Shown in pieces: positions 9,473 to 17,846 of a DNA stretch of 64,000 nucleotides. Source of the stretch: Verrucosispora sioxanthis (lineage in GTDB: Bacteria > Actinomycetota > Actinomycetes > Mycobacteriales > Micromonosporaceae). The number at the start of each line of letters is the position of its first letter. Position 1 is the first letter of the stretch. The stretch is from the NCBI RefSeq assembly GCF_010560025.1, contig NZ_SAIY01000002.1:248001-312000 (forward strand), written 5' to 3'. The notes under the pieces were generated by a model. The model searched no databases. It worked only from the letters and a program-made list of their open reading frames with translations, and had not been told where the DNA came from. The position numbers and the translations under genes are program-made.

Positions 9473-11161
9473 GTGACGAGTGCGTCGACAGCACAGAGCG
9501 CGAGCCCCGACCAGCCCTCGGAGCCGGCGGCGAGCCCAGCCACCGCCCCCGGACCAGCGGAAAGTGGCGTACCGGCGACGATCCGCCGCCGGCTGGCCAC
9601 CGTCGAGGCCGGGCTGGACGACCGTTCATGGCTGGCCACGGCGGTGGTCGTGGTCATCGCGGCGGTTCTCCGGTTCGCGAATCTCAGCCATCCGCCGGGC
9701 AAGATCTTCGACGAGGTCTACTACGCCCGGGACAGCTGGGGGCTGATCGACAGGGCCGTGGAGTGGAACTACACGAACAACACGCCGTCGTACGTGGTCC
9801 ACCCGCCGCTGGGCAAGTGGTTGATCGGGTTCGGCGAGTGGGCCTTCGGCTACAGCGACGCCGAGCACGGCATCTCGGTGCCGGGTCACCTGTTCACCAC
9901 CGCCCCGGAGTTCGGCTGGCGCTTCTCGGCGGCGCTGCTGGGCACCCTGTCGGTGCTGCTCATGGTCCGCATCGGTCGCCGGATGTTCCGTTCCACGGTG
10001 CTCGGTTGCGCCGCCGGCCTGCTGCTCGCGGTCGACGGATTCCACCTGGTGCTGTCCCGCACCGCGCTGCTCGACATCTTCCTGCTCTTCTTCGTCCTGG
10101 CCGCCTTCGGCGCGCTGGTGCTCGACCGGGACGCGACGCGACGCCGGTGGGCCCGGGCCCTGGAGTCCGGGCTGGATCCGACCGCCCGGGGGCGGGCCGG
10201 CCGGCCCCCCGGCGGCTGGCGGAACTGGCCCTGGTGGCGGCTGGCCACCGGGGTGCTGCTCGGCTGCGCCTTCGCAGTGAAGTGGAGCGCGCTGTTCTTC
10301 GTACCCGTCTTCGCGCTGCTGATGGTCCTCTGGGACGTCGGCGCCCGGCGCTCGGCCGGCGTACCCCGGCCGTGGCGGGACACCCTGCTCGACGGCGTGC
10401 CCTGGATGGTGCTCGCCGGTCTGCTGATGGCGGTCACCTACGTCACGACGTGGTCCGGTTGGCTGTTCAGCCAGGAGGGCTACTACCGGCTCGCCGAGCG
10501 GTACCCGGACGCCGGGCTCAGCGACGCACCGATCGTCGGCCCGCTGTGGAACCTGATCCAGTACCACCAGGCCGCGCTCGGCTTCCACGGCCAGCTCGAC
10601 GAACCGCACAAGTACCAGTCGTGGCCGTGGCAGTGGCTGCTGCTGGGTCGGCCGGTGGCGTTCCACTGGACCGGCGAGGGCCCATGCGGTGCGCCGACCT
10701 GCGCCGAGGAGGTGCTGCTGCTGGGCACCCCGCTGCTGTGGTGGTCGTTCCTGCCGGCGCTGGTGGCGCTGGTCTGGCTCGGCCTGGCCCGGCGGGACTG
10801 GCGGGCCGGAGCGCTCCTGCTCGCCGTGGCGGCCGGGCTGCTGCCCTGGTTCTGGTTCGCCCTCGACGGCCGGACGATGTTCTCCTTCTACGCCGCGCCC
10901 GCGCTGCCGTTCCTGGTGCTCGCCGTGGTCTACGTGCTGGGTGCCATCGCCTCACCGGCGGGACCGAGCGGCAGCCTGGCCGTGACCGGCGCGGACGCGG
11001 AGGCGAGCCGCGACCGCCGGCTGGTCGGCGGGGTGATCGCGGGAGCGTACGTGGCGCTTGTCGTCCTCTGCTTCGCGTACTTCTATCCGATCTTCGTGGG
11101 CTGGACGCTGCCGTACGACGACTGGTCGGCGCGCATGTGGTTGGGCGGCCGCTGGATCTGA
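9473..11161 (+). CDS. pmt: Protein O-mannosyltransferase (dolichyl-phosphate-mannose dependent, GT39)
   Basis: Integral membrane glycosyltransferase that moves mannose from polyprenyl-phosphate-mannose onto Ser/Thr of secreted proteins during Sec export. It has about ten membrane helices. The first outside loop carries the catalytic acidic pair in KIFDEVYYARD, followed by the conserved VHPPLGKW segment; DGFHLVLSRTALLD and the central PWRD loop are also typical. The first ~45 residues are a Ser/Ala/Pro-rich cytoplasmic tail. The GTG at 9473 is used; in-frame codons upstream overlap the rsmI promoter region. A strong hairpin follows the stop. Confidence 0.95.
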   Translation: MTSASTAQSASPDQPSEPAASPATAPGPAESGVPATIRRRLATVEAGLDDRSWLATAVVVVIAAVLRFANLSHPPGKIFDEVYYARDSWGLIDRAVEWNYTNNTPSYVVHPPLGKWLIGFGEWAFGYSDAEHGISVPGHLFTTAPEFGWRFSAALLGTLSVLLMVRIGRRMFRSTVLGCAAGLLLAVDGFHLVLSRTALLDIFLLFFVLAAFGALVLDRDATRRRWARALESGLDPTARGRAGRPPGGWRNWPWWRLATGVLLGCAFAVKWSALFFVPVFALLMVLWDVGARRSAGVPRPWRDTLLDGVPWMVLAGLLMAVTYVTTWSGWLFSQEGYYRLAERYPDAGLSDAPIVGPLWNLIQYHQAALGFHGQLDEPHKYQSWPWQWLLLGRPVAFHWTGEGPCGAPTCAEEVLLLGTPLLWWSFLPALVALVWLGLARRDWRAGALLLAVAAGLLPWFWFALDGRTMFSFYAAPALPFLVLAVVYVLGAIASPAGPSGSLAVTGADAEASRDRRLVGGVIAGAYVALVVLCFAYFYPIFVGWTLPYDDWSARMWLGGRWI

Positions 11162-11166
11162 CACCA

Positions 11167-11200
11167 GAAGGGCCCGTACGCCTCGGCGTACGGGCCCTTC
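11167..11200. terminator. Strong hairpin terminator after pmt
   Basis: Perfect 16-bp inverted repeat beginning GAAGGGCCC at 11167-11182 and mirrored at 11185-11200, starting 5 nt after the pmt stop. The calculated loop is 2 nt, so the top pairs will open. No long T-run follows. Confidence 0.75.
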
Positions 11201-11215
11201 GTGGGTAAACAGGAC

Positions 11216-11259
11216 GCGCCCCGATCGCCTGCCACGGGGGAAGCGGGCGATTGGGGCGC
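11216..11259. terminator. Second GC-rich hairpin in the pmt/11429 gap
   Basis: Arms 11216-11232 and 11243-11259 (GCGCCCCGATCGCCTGC and its near complement) pair over about 17 positions with two mismatches. It lies between convergent genes and may terminate the minus-strand Cys-rich gene at 11429. The remaining ~170 nt to that gene show nothing else. Confidence 0.5.
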
Positions 11260-11428
11260 GCACCTGCAGCTTAACCACCCACGACCGGGGGCACAACGGG
11301 GCGGCGTGGGTCAGATTTCCGACGATCGCTGAATGCGACAAGAATTCGGGGTCGCCGCTGCCGCTGCGTGACGTCTCGCGGACGCTGCGCCTAGCAGGCA
11401 CCGCCCAGGGCCCTGCTGAACCGATGCG

Positions 11429-11809
11429 TCATGCCGGTCGGCTTTCCGCGGCATCGCCCGGCGTCGAATTGTCGTCCGGGCGGGACGACCCGCCCGACAG
11501 GTAGTCGTGTCGTCGCGGGCGGCGCGGCAACCAGCCGAAGAACCGGTCCTGCAACGACGTCGCTCCGGCGACGTGCAGGTCCTCGGCGGCGGCGGCGAGA
11601 CAGGCGCCCAGGTAGACGCTGAGCATCGCCCGATCCACGCCGTACTCGGTGAGCAACTGTTCGCGTCTGGGCGCACAGGGCCAGTCGGCGGCGCAGGTGC
11701 CACACGTCCAATCGGGGGTCACCGGAGCGTGCGCGCCCGCCCACCCCGGGGCGGCGTCTCCGTTCGCCGCCGCCGTCGTGACACCCGAGCGATCCGTAAC
11801 ACCCGTCAT
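11429..11809 (-). CDS. Small Cys-rich actinobacterial protein (CxxC-x5-C motif)
   Basis: 126 residues, start ATG at 11809 with AAAGGAG at 4 nt, which excludes the longer in-frame extension. The core is WTCGTCAADWPCAPRREQLL, a CxxC-x5-C cluster followed by a helical segment DRAMLSVYLGACLAAAAEDL and an FGWLPRR tail. This pattern recurs in small actinobacterial proteins of unknown role. The Cys cluster could bind zinc or an iron-sulfur cluster, but it lacks the first Cys and the G[VI]WGG turn of WhiB regulators. It is divergent from the phosphopantetheinyl transferase gene. Confidence 0.7.
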   Translation of the reverse strand: MTGVTDRSGVTTAAANGDAAPGWAGAHAPVTPDWTCGTCAADWPCAPRREQLLTEYGVDRAMLSVYLGACLAAAAEDLHVAGATSLQDRFFGWLPRRPRRHDYLSGGSSRPDDNSTPGDAAESRPA

Positions 11810-12001
11810 CGCGCTCCTTTCCGCCTCCACCGGTGGCGGCGGGCATGCCCACCCACCGCCGGGTCGAACATGCCCGTGCGCACCTACAGCGTCCGGGAAC
11901 GCTGCGCCGTTACGTCGTTGCGGTACGTTGACCAACCATGGCCGCCGCGACCTGCCCCAGGCATCGCCTCAACCTGCTGCGTCCATCGTCGCCGGTCGCT
12001 G

Positions 12002-12700
12002 GTGCCGTCACCACTGACCGAAAGCACGATCCCGGAGCCGCAGGTGCGTGACCTGCTCCCGCCCGCCGTCGCGGTGGCCGTGGCGGGTCCGGACGACTGG
12101 TCCGGGCAGTTGCACCCGGCCGAGGCGACCTGCCTCGGGGACCGCGCGGTGGACAGCCGCCGCCGCGACTTCACCGCCGGGCGGGTGTGTGCTCGCCGGG
12201 CGATGGCCGCGCTCGGTCTGCCGCAGGTGGCCGTACCGGCCGCCGCCGACCGCTCACCCGTCTGGCCGGCGGGCCTGGTCGGCACCATCACCCACACCCG
12301 CGGCTACTGCGCCGCGGCCGTCGCGCGCAGCGACGAGATCCGCGCGGTCGGCATGGACGCCGAGCAGAACCGCGAACTCGGTCCGGGAGTACGCCGACTG
12401 ATCTGCCTGCCCGAGGAGGACGAGCAGGTCGAGCGGCTACCGCCGGGCACCTGCTGGCCCGCGGTGTTCTTCAGCGCGAAGGAGACCGTCTACAAGGTGT
12501 GGCATCCGGTCGTCGGCAGCTGGCTGGACTTCCACGACGCACTCGTGCACCTCGATCCCGATGCCGGGACCTTCACCGCGCGGATCTCACCCACCCGGGT
12601 CGCCGACGCGGCGACAGCCCGGCCACCCGCGCTGATCAACGGACGCTTCGCGGTCGACGCCGCGCTCGTCCGCACCGCCGCCGTACTCACCCCGCCGTAG
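12002..12700 (+). CDS. 4'-phosphopantetheinyl transferase (EntD/Sfp superfamily)
   Basis: Transfers phosphopantetheine from CoA to the serine of carrier proteins of fatty-acid, polyketide or peptide synthases. Family motifs are visible: the CoA-contacting ITHTRGYCAAAV, the magnesium-binding VGMDAEQN and FFSAKETVYKVW. About 232 residues, a normal EntD-type length. The start is uncertain: GTG 12002 and GTG 12044 are both in frame and neither has a convincing ribosome site. No synthase gene is next to it, so it probably serves carrier proteins elsewhere. It is convergent with the DUF4132 gene. Confidence 0.9.
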   Translation: MPSPLTESTIPEPQVRDLLPPAVAVAVAGPDDWSGQLHPAEATCLGDRAVDSRRRDFTAGRVCARRAMAALGLPQVAVPAAADRSPVWPAGLVGTITHTRGYCAAAVARSDEIRAVGMDAEQNRELGPGVRRLICLPEEDEQVERLPPGTCWPAVFFSAKETVYKVWHPVVGSWLDFHDALVHLDPDAGTFTARISPTRVADAATARPPALINGRFAVDAALVRTAAVLTPP

Positions 12701-12794
12701 CGAGCGGGTGCCACCGACGGACGCCGGCACCGCCCTGGACGCCGAGCCGACGGCCGCACCTCGTGCTGAGGTGCCCACACGGTCTGCCCGGCGG

Positions 12795-15218
12795 TCACCC
12801 GGTGGATCTGATCTGGCGGGTGATCGACGCGTCGGTGATCTCGGTGTCCCTGGCCAGCAGGATCGCCTTGCTGAGGATGACCGCGAGCAGGCCGTCGCCC
12901 TCGAACGGCAGGAACTGCTGCTCCCCCGCCCGGCCCGCGCCCCGGTCCGGCACGATGCAGAGGTACTCGTCGTTCGGGCTCATCAGGATGTTGCCCGAAC
13001 CCAGGTGGATCCGGTACGTGCGCAGGTCACCGTCGACCACCAGGAAGCGGCCGTCGATGCGGGCCCGCCGGCCCACCGCCAGCCGGGGCAGCAGCTTGGC
13101 CAGCAACTCCCGTCGGGTCTCGGCGGTAGCGGACAACTCCCCGAAGCTGTACGACGACCAGTAGTCCCGGAACCGGCCCTGCGGGCCGCCGTCCGACCAG
13201 GTCGGATCGTTGCCGACGCTGGCCACCCCGACGAAGAGGTCGACGTCCCGCATGACCTCGCTGAACACCAGCGGCGGGATCCGGTCCAGCGGCAACGGAT
13301 CCCCCGGCCGGGCGGCCGTCCACCGTGCTGCCGAGTAGCCGCCACCGGAGGCGTGCGACCAGTTCTGCGCGGCGGCGATCGGGTAGAAACGCACCTGGTC
13401 GGTGACCAGCCGCAGATAGGACCCGCTGTCCGTGGTGTCGGTCGTCCAGTCGTCGCCGATCCCCTCCACCCAGTACTCGGCGCGCAGCCCCCACCCGGGT
13501 AGCTCCCGGAAGGTCGGCGGGTAGGAGTCGTCGACCATCAACCGCAACCGGTCCGTCCAGCCTCGCGCCGCGGCCAGGGCGTGGAACTGGTGCTGACGCA
13601 GGATGTGCCCGGCGAACCGGTTCGAGTACGTGCCGGTGGTCTCCTCGGCCGGCGTGAGCAGGTAGACCTCCCGATGTGCCTGCTTGAACGGCTGGACGAT
13701 CCGGTGCCGCGCCAACCACTCCCGCCAACCGACCACCTCCGGCACCGGCCGGCCGATCGGGTGCCAGATCCGCACCTCGGCGTCGTCGCCGGCGACCACC
13801 GCGGTGTCGTCCACGGTGCGCAGCGCGCCGTCGGCCCAACCGCAGGACACCCCGTCGACCAGCCACAGCAACCGGCGAGCCAGCGTGCCGACCAACGGGT
13901 GATTCAGGTAACGCTGCCGCCACTCGGCCATGGTCCAGTTGCGCTGAGCCAGGAAGAGCCGGTCCAGCCGGGCAACCTGGGCGGTGAGCATGCCGCCGAT
14001 CTCCTTGGCCAGGCCCTTCAGTTCGGCCAACTCCGCCGCGTGCTCCCGGCGTACCGACGCCGGTGGGCTCTTCACCTGCCGGCCGGCCTCGGTGTACCAG
14101 GTCAGCGTGACACCTGTGGACACGATCGACAGCTCGGCCCGGCAACCGCCGAGCGGTACCTCGTGCCGCCCCACCCCGGTCAGGCCGTAGTCCGGGACGG
14201 CCAGTTCCTCGATCTCGTCCCGGCTGATGCCGAGGGCGGCGGCACGAGCGTCGAGCGCCTTGTCGATCTCCTTGCGGGTGCCCTTGAAGGTGACCCGGGC
14301 CGACAGCCGCGCGAGTTGCGCCAGCGCCGGCTCGCCGTCGAGCCGCCCGAGCACCCCGACCGCCGCGTTGGCCACCTTCGGGCAGGCCGGTCCGACGCCG
14401 GGTAGTCGACGCAGCATCGCCTCGACGAGTCCGCCGATCCGGCGTACCTGCTCCGGTGCCGGTCCGGTTCGCTCGACCAACCAGAGCAGGCCGCGCAGAA
14501 GGTCGGCGTTCACCGAGCTCGGCGGTGCATGCGGGACGCGGGAGGCGCTGGCCAACCACCTGTCGACGAGCTGCCCAGCCTCGTGCGGGTCCACCTCGGC
14601 GAGCAGCCGGGCCGCCTCGGTCGACCAGCCGGCGCTCGGGCGGGGCATGGTGGCGGTGCTGGCGTGGCCGACCAACTGCCGCCACGCCGGGTCCAGGGTG
14701 GGCAGCTCGGTGAGGATCTGCCGGGCCCAGGGGTCGTCCGGGTCGAGCCGTGGCCCGGCCACCTCGGCGATGAACTGCCGCAACCGCTGGCTCTCGTCGG
14801 ACCGGTCGACGAGCGCCTCCATCAGGTCGGCCGGAATCGGGCCGGTGGCGGCCAGGCCACGGGCCACCGTCTCCAGCGCGGTCGGTGACAACGCGTACGG
14901 CTCGTCTACAGCGAACGCGGCGAGCTGCTGGAGCTGCTCCGGTGCCAGCTCGGTGGGCAGCCGGCGGGACAGCTGGCCGATCAGGTCGCGCGGCGGCCAG
15001 GCGTGGACCCGGTCCTGCCGCACGAGGGCGGACATGGCCAGCACGAGACGCGTCACGTCCGGACGGGACAGTGCGCGCAGTGCGGCGCGTACCTCGGGGT
15101 TGTCGCGGCAGAGCCGGGCATGCGTGTGCAGGTGCCCCGCCAGCTTGTCCAGGTCGTTCGCGGCAACCAGCTCGCGGGCGCGGTCGGCGTACCAAACGGG
15201 TTCGGTGGTGGTGGTCAT
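12795..15218 (-). CDS. DUF4132 domain protein, 807 aa
   Basis: Large soluble protein. The first ~450 residues are Leu/Ala/Arg-rich and look like stacked helical (HEAT-like) repeats. The last ~330 residues match the DUF4132 pattern seen in E. coli YehI/MolR-type proteins: motifs include LVGTLARRLLWLVDG, HPIGRPVPEV, QPFKQAHREVYLLTPAEE and RFAGHILRQHQFHALAAARGW. No catalytic signature or membrane segment is visible and the biochemical role is unknown. The start codon shares its A with the stop of the upstream small gene (TGATG at 15216-15220), so the two are translationally coupled and probably act together. That partner looks like a Gly-Gly-tailed beta-grasp protein. Confidence 0.88.
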   Translation of the reverse strand: MTTTTEPVWYADRARELVAANDLDKLAGHLHTHARLCRDNPEVRAALRALSRPDVTRLVLAMSALVRQDRVHAWPPRDLIGQLSRRLPTELAPEQLQQLAAFAVDEPYALSPTALETVARGLAATGPIPADLMEALVDRSDESQRLRQFIAEVAGPRLDPDDPWARQILTELPTLDPAWRQLVGHASTATMPRPSAGWSTEAARLLAEVDPHEAGQLVDRWLASASRVPHAPPSSVNADLLRGLLWLVERTGPAPEQVRRIGGLVEAMLRRLPGVGPACPKVANAAVGVLGRLDGEPALAQLARLSARVTFKGTRKEIDKALDARAAALGISRDEIEELAVPDYGLTGVGRHEVPLGGCRAELSIVSTGVTLTWYTEAGRQVKSPPASVRREHAAELAELKGLAKEIGGMLTAQVARLDRLFLAQRNWTMAEWRQRYLNHPLVGTLARRLLWLVDGVSCGWADGALRTVDDTAVVAGDDAEVRIWHPIGRPVPEVVGWREWLARHRIVQPFKQAHREVYLLTPAEETTGTYSNRFAGHILRQHQFHALAAARGWTDRLRLMVDDSYPPTFRELPGWGLRAEYWVEGIGDDWTTDTTDSGSYLRLVTDQVRFYPIAAAQNWSHASGGGYSAARWTAARPGDPLPLDRIPPLVFSEVMRDVDLFVGVASVGNDPTWSDGGPQGRFRDYWSSYSFGELSATAETRRELLAKLLPRLAVGRRARIDGRFLVVDGDLRTYRIHLGSGNILMSPNDEYLCIVPDRGAGRAGEQQFLPFEGDGLLAVILSKAILLARDTEITDASITRQIRSTG

Positions 15219-15613
15219 CAGCCGCCGACCAGCGGGACGAGCTTGAGGAAGGTGACCTCGGTGTCGCGACGCAGATCGACCTCGTCGTCCAGCTCCTCGA
15301 CCTGGCGGTCGCCGACCAGCACCACGAAACCGTTGCTGCGGAACGCCTGCTCGGCGAGGGCGATCTGCCGCTGCGGGTCGACCCGACGCCGGGGCCGTTC
15401 GCCCGGGTCACCGTTGAGTGCCCGCTCGGTCGAGGTCGGCTGCACCAGCGCCCGGCGCGGCTGCGGGCTGGCCGCGTTGTGCTCGGCAACCTCCTGGTGG
15501 ATCCGCCGGCGGATCAGCTCACGAAGCGTCAACCGCTCCTCGAAGATCTGCAAGGCCCACGCGGGGGCCCGGGCCCCCGCGGTGCTCTCGTCCACAAAGG
15601 TCACCGTCGCCAT
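15218..15613 (-). CDS. Putative beta-grasp (ubiquitin/MoaD-like) protein ending in Gly-Gly
   Basis: 131 residues, ATG at 15611-15613. The order of predicted elements fits a beta-grasp fold: strand ATVTFVDE, a turn, strand ALQIFEE, helix LTLRELIRRRIHQEV, a charged insert of about 45 residues, then strands GFVVLVGDRQV and TEVTFLKLVPLVGG, the last ending exactly at the C terminus with Gly-Gly. MoaD, ThiS and ubiquitin-like modifiers share this layout and need the terminal diglycine for adenylation. This is inferred from pattern alone, with no database match. The gene overlaps the DUF4132 gene by one base. No E1-like, JAB-peptidase or MoeB gene is nearby. Confidence 0.6.
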   Translation of the reverse strand: MATVTFVDESTAGARAPAWALQIFEERLTLRELIRRRIHQEVAEHNAASPQPRRALVQPTSTERALNGDPGERPRRRVDPQRQIALAEQAFRSNGFVVLVGDRQVEELDDEVDLRRDTEVTFLKLVPLVGG

Positions 15614-15669
15614 GTCGCGTGAGTCTAGGTAGGTCCTCCGACAGTCCGGCCCGACGCGGTTCGGACGGT

Positions 15670-17115
15670 CTACTCCAGGGCGAAGGTGGCCGACGCGCGC
15701 GCGGGCGTGTCCGGCACCGCCTCCAGGTAGAGCAGGCCGTCGCGGTGACGGACGTACTGGCCGGGGAAGTTCACCGACTCCAGGGACACCTTCGTCGCGT
15801 CGGCGAGCCCGGCCCTCCGGGTGAAGGTGGCGTCCTGCCGGAAGAGATTCGAGCCGTCGTTGCGTTCCACCCAGATCTGGTGGTTGCGGTGCCGTAGGAA
15901 GTAGCCGGGATAGTTGGTCGACTCCAGCGAGATCGCCGCGGAGTTCGACAGGCCGGCGACGATCCGGAACTGCGAGCCGGCCAGGTTCGTCACGTTCGGC
16001 TCCAGCCGGACCCGGAACTCCCAGTGCCGCAGGTAGCGATCGGGCAGGTCGTGGGCGCGCAGCCGGACCGGGGTCAGCCCGTCCGGCACCGGCACCCCGA
16101 AGTTCGGCGTGCCGTCGGCGTTCCAGTAGACCCGCTGGATCCGGGTCCGCCGGTTCGGGTCGTTGAGCGGGTCGTAGCCGTTGCCGAGGTACCGCTCGTA
16201 GTTGCGGGAGTGGTAGACGATCACGTCGCTGCCGTCCTCGGCGACGGTGAACGAGTTGTGCCCCGGACCGTACTGACCGGTCCGGCTGTCGCTGGCCAGC
16301 ACCGGTGTGCTGCGCTTGGTCCAGGACGCCGGGTTCAGCAGGTCGCTGTTGGCCGAGGCGGTGAGCAGCCCGACGGCGTAGCTGGCGTCGGTGGCGCTCG
16401 CCGAGTAGGTCATGAAGACCCGGCCGTTGCGGATCAGCACCGCCGGTCCCTCGTTCACCCGGTAACCCCGGGTCTCCCAGGCGTACGTCGGGGTGGCGAT
16501 CAGAGTCGGGGTGCCCGCGTACGTCCAGGGGTTGACGGCCCGGGCGAGGTAGATGTTCGAGTTGTTGCCGGCGTACTCCGCCCAGGCCAGGTAGCGCTGG
16601 CCGTGGTGCACGAAGGTGGTGGCGTCGAGGGAGAAGCTGTTGCGCGCCGGCTGGAGTTGGCCACGCTCCGTCCACGGGCCGTCGAGGGGGTTCGCGGCGC
16701 CGCTCTCCAGCACATACGGCCGGATGGCCCAGATGTCGTCGGTGCGGCCGGCGGCGAAGTAGACGTACCACCGGCCGTCGATGAAGTGGATCTCCGGGGC
16801 CCAGATGTGCGCGCCCATCTCGCCGCTGCCGTGCCGGCGCCAGATCACCCGCTCGGCCGCGGTGGCGAGCCCCTGGAGCGTGGTGGCGCGGCGCAGCACG
16901 ATCCGGTCGTACTCGGGCACCGTGGCGGTGAAGTAGTAGTAGCCGTCGGTGTGCCGGTAGATGTGCGGGTCGGCGCGCTGCTCGGCCAACGGGTTGGTGA
17001 ACGTGACGGCGGCGGCCCGCGCCGGAGCGGCCGGCCCCACCAGGGAGCTGCTCGCCGCCATCACCAGGGCGGTCACCGCTGCCCAGCTGCGGTACGTAAG
17101 CTTCCGACGCGCCAT
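15670..17115 (-). CDS. Secreted GH43 glycoside hydrolase with C-terminal AbfB (CBM42) domain
   Basis: 481 residues with a signal peptide (MARRKLTYRSWAAVTALVM, cleavage after ARA). The five-bladed GH43 catalytic domain shows the general base Asp in RADPHIYR (about residue 49), SLDATTF and the acid Glu in RVNEGPAV. The final ~140 residues are an arabinose-binding AbfB/CBM42 module with repeated SLES-NYPGYFLRH and SLES-NFPGQYVRH. This combination predicts an extracellular alpha-L-arabinofuranosidase acting on arabinan or arabinoxylan. The ATG at 17115 has GGGAGG at 9 nt. A promoter overlapped by a LacI-type palindrome lies about 90 nt upstream. Confidence 0.92.
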   Translation of the reverse strand: MARRKLTYRSWAAVTALVMAASSSLVGPAAPARAAAVTFTNPLAEQRADPHIYRHTDGYYYFTATVPEYDRIVLRRATTLQGLATAAERVIWRRHGSGEMGAHIWAPEIHFIDGRWYVYFAAGRTDDIWAIRPYVLESGAANPLDGPWTERGQLQPARNSFSLDATTFVHHGQRYLAWAEYAGNNSNIYLARAVNPWTYAGTPTLIATPTYAWETRGYRVNEGPAVLIRNGRVFMTYSASATDASYAVGLLTASANSDLLNPASWTKRSTPVLASDSRTGQYGPGHNSFTVAEDGSDVIVYHSRNYERYLGNGYDPLNDPNRRTRIQRVYWNADGTPNFGVPVPDGLTPVRLRAHDLPDRYLRHWEFRVRLEPNVTNLAGSQFRIVAGLSNSAAISLESTNYPGYFLRHRNHQIWVERNDGSNLFRQDATFTRRAGLADATKVSLESVNFPGQYVRHRDGLLYLEAVPDTPARASATFALE

Positions 17116-17206
17116 CGCCTTCGCCCTCCCACCCACTCACCGCGAGCCGGTCATCCGTGACGGGCACGGTCCCCGTCCGACCGTGCCCGCCGTGCCCGCT
17201 ACCTCA

Positions 17207-17235
17207 TTGATAGCGTTAACATTCATAGACGTCAA
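17207..17235 (-). promoter_or_regulatory. Promoter of the GH43 gene with overlapping LacI-type operator
   Basis: On the minus strand, TTGACG (17230-17235), a 17-nt spacer and TATCAA (17207-17212) form a sigma-70-like promoter. An imperfect palindrome, TGTTAACGCTATCA (17208-17221), overlaps the spacer and -10. It has the central CG and the half-site style of LacI-family operators that control sugar-hydrolase genes. No LacI gene is in the window. Confidence 0.6.
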
Positions 17236-17350
17236 GGAAATGACATCTATCCGAATCTCGGCCGTAACGCGCAGGCCGCAGCAACACGGCCGTCCCGCAG
17301 CCAGGCCTTGCTGATCGCCCACGCAGGACGGACGTGAGGTGGGATGCTGT

Positions 17351-17695
17351 TCAGAAGGGGTGAAACTGCTCGAAGGGTGGCTCAGCCATCGACTCGGGCA
17401 GCCGGATGGCCCGGCAACGGGGCACCAGTTCCGCCGCCGGGTCGTCGCCGATGTTGCGGAGCGTGCCGCCCGTGAAGGCGTCGGGAATAGCCGCCCAGCC
17501 CAGGCTCCTCTCGTAGTACCGCACCACGGTACGCACCGACGGCGTCCAGTCGTCGTCCATCACGATCAACCCGCCGGGCCGGACGATCTTGTGCAGAAAG
17601 TACAGGTCCACGGAGACCTCGTGAAAGCGATAAAACTCAAGGGCAGGTGCCCGATCTTCAGGACTCCGCCCTTGAGCTACTGCTTTCGCAGGCAT
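17351..17695 (-). pseudogene. C-terminal remnant of a class I SAM methyltransferase
   Basis: About 100 residues resembling the C-terminal half of a Methyltransf_24-type enzyme: SVDLYFLHKIVRPGGLIVMDDDW followed by SVRTVVRYYERSLGW, in which the RPGGLIVMDD strand-turn is the diagnostic part. The SAM-binding N-terminal half (GxGxG) is missing; upstream sequence around 17640-17850 has no continuation in any frame. It is therefore a truncated gene. Base composition is less GC-rich than its neighbours, and it sits in a patch next to tRNA-Ala, suggesting a decayed acquired segment. Confidence 0.6.
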
Positions 17696-17846
17696 CGCGG
17701 ACGGCCGACGAACGAGTGACTCACCCCAGGGTGAGCCGCCATGATCACTTGCGCCCCGACATGGTCCGCCTGATTGCTCCTCGAGCGACGAAACGTCCTC
17801 TAGGGACTGTCGTTTCTTACTGGAAGCGCACAGGCATAATCAGCCG

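Noticed and set aside
11429..11809. WhiB-family regulator
   Set aside because: The CxxC-x5-C spacing is suggestive, but the first Cys and the G[VI]WGG turn of WhiB proteins are missing.
12002..12700. Edge of a polyketide or peptide synthase cluster
   Set aside because: The phosphopantetheinyl transferase has no synthase, carrier protein or tailoring gene around it.
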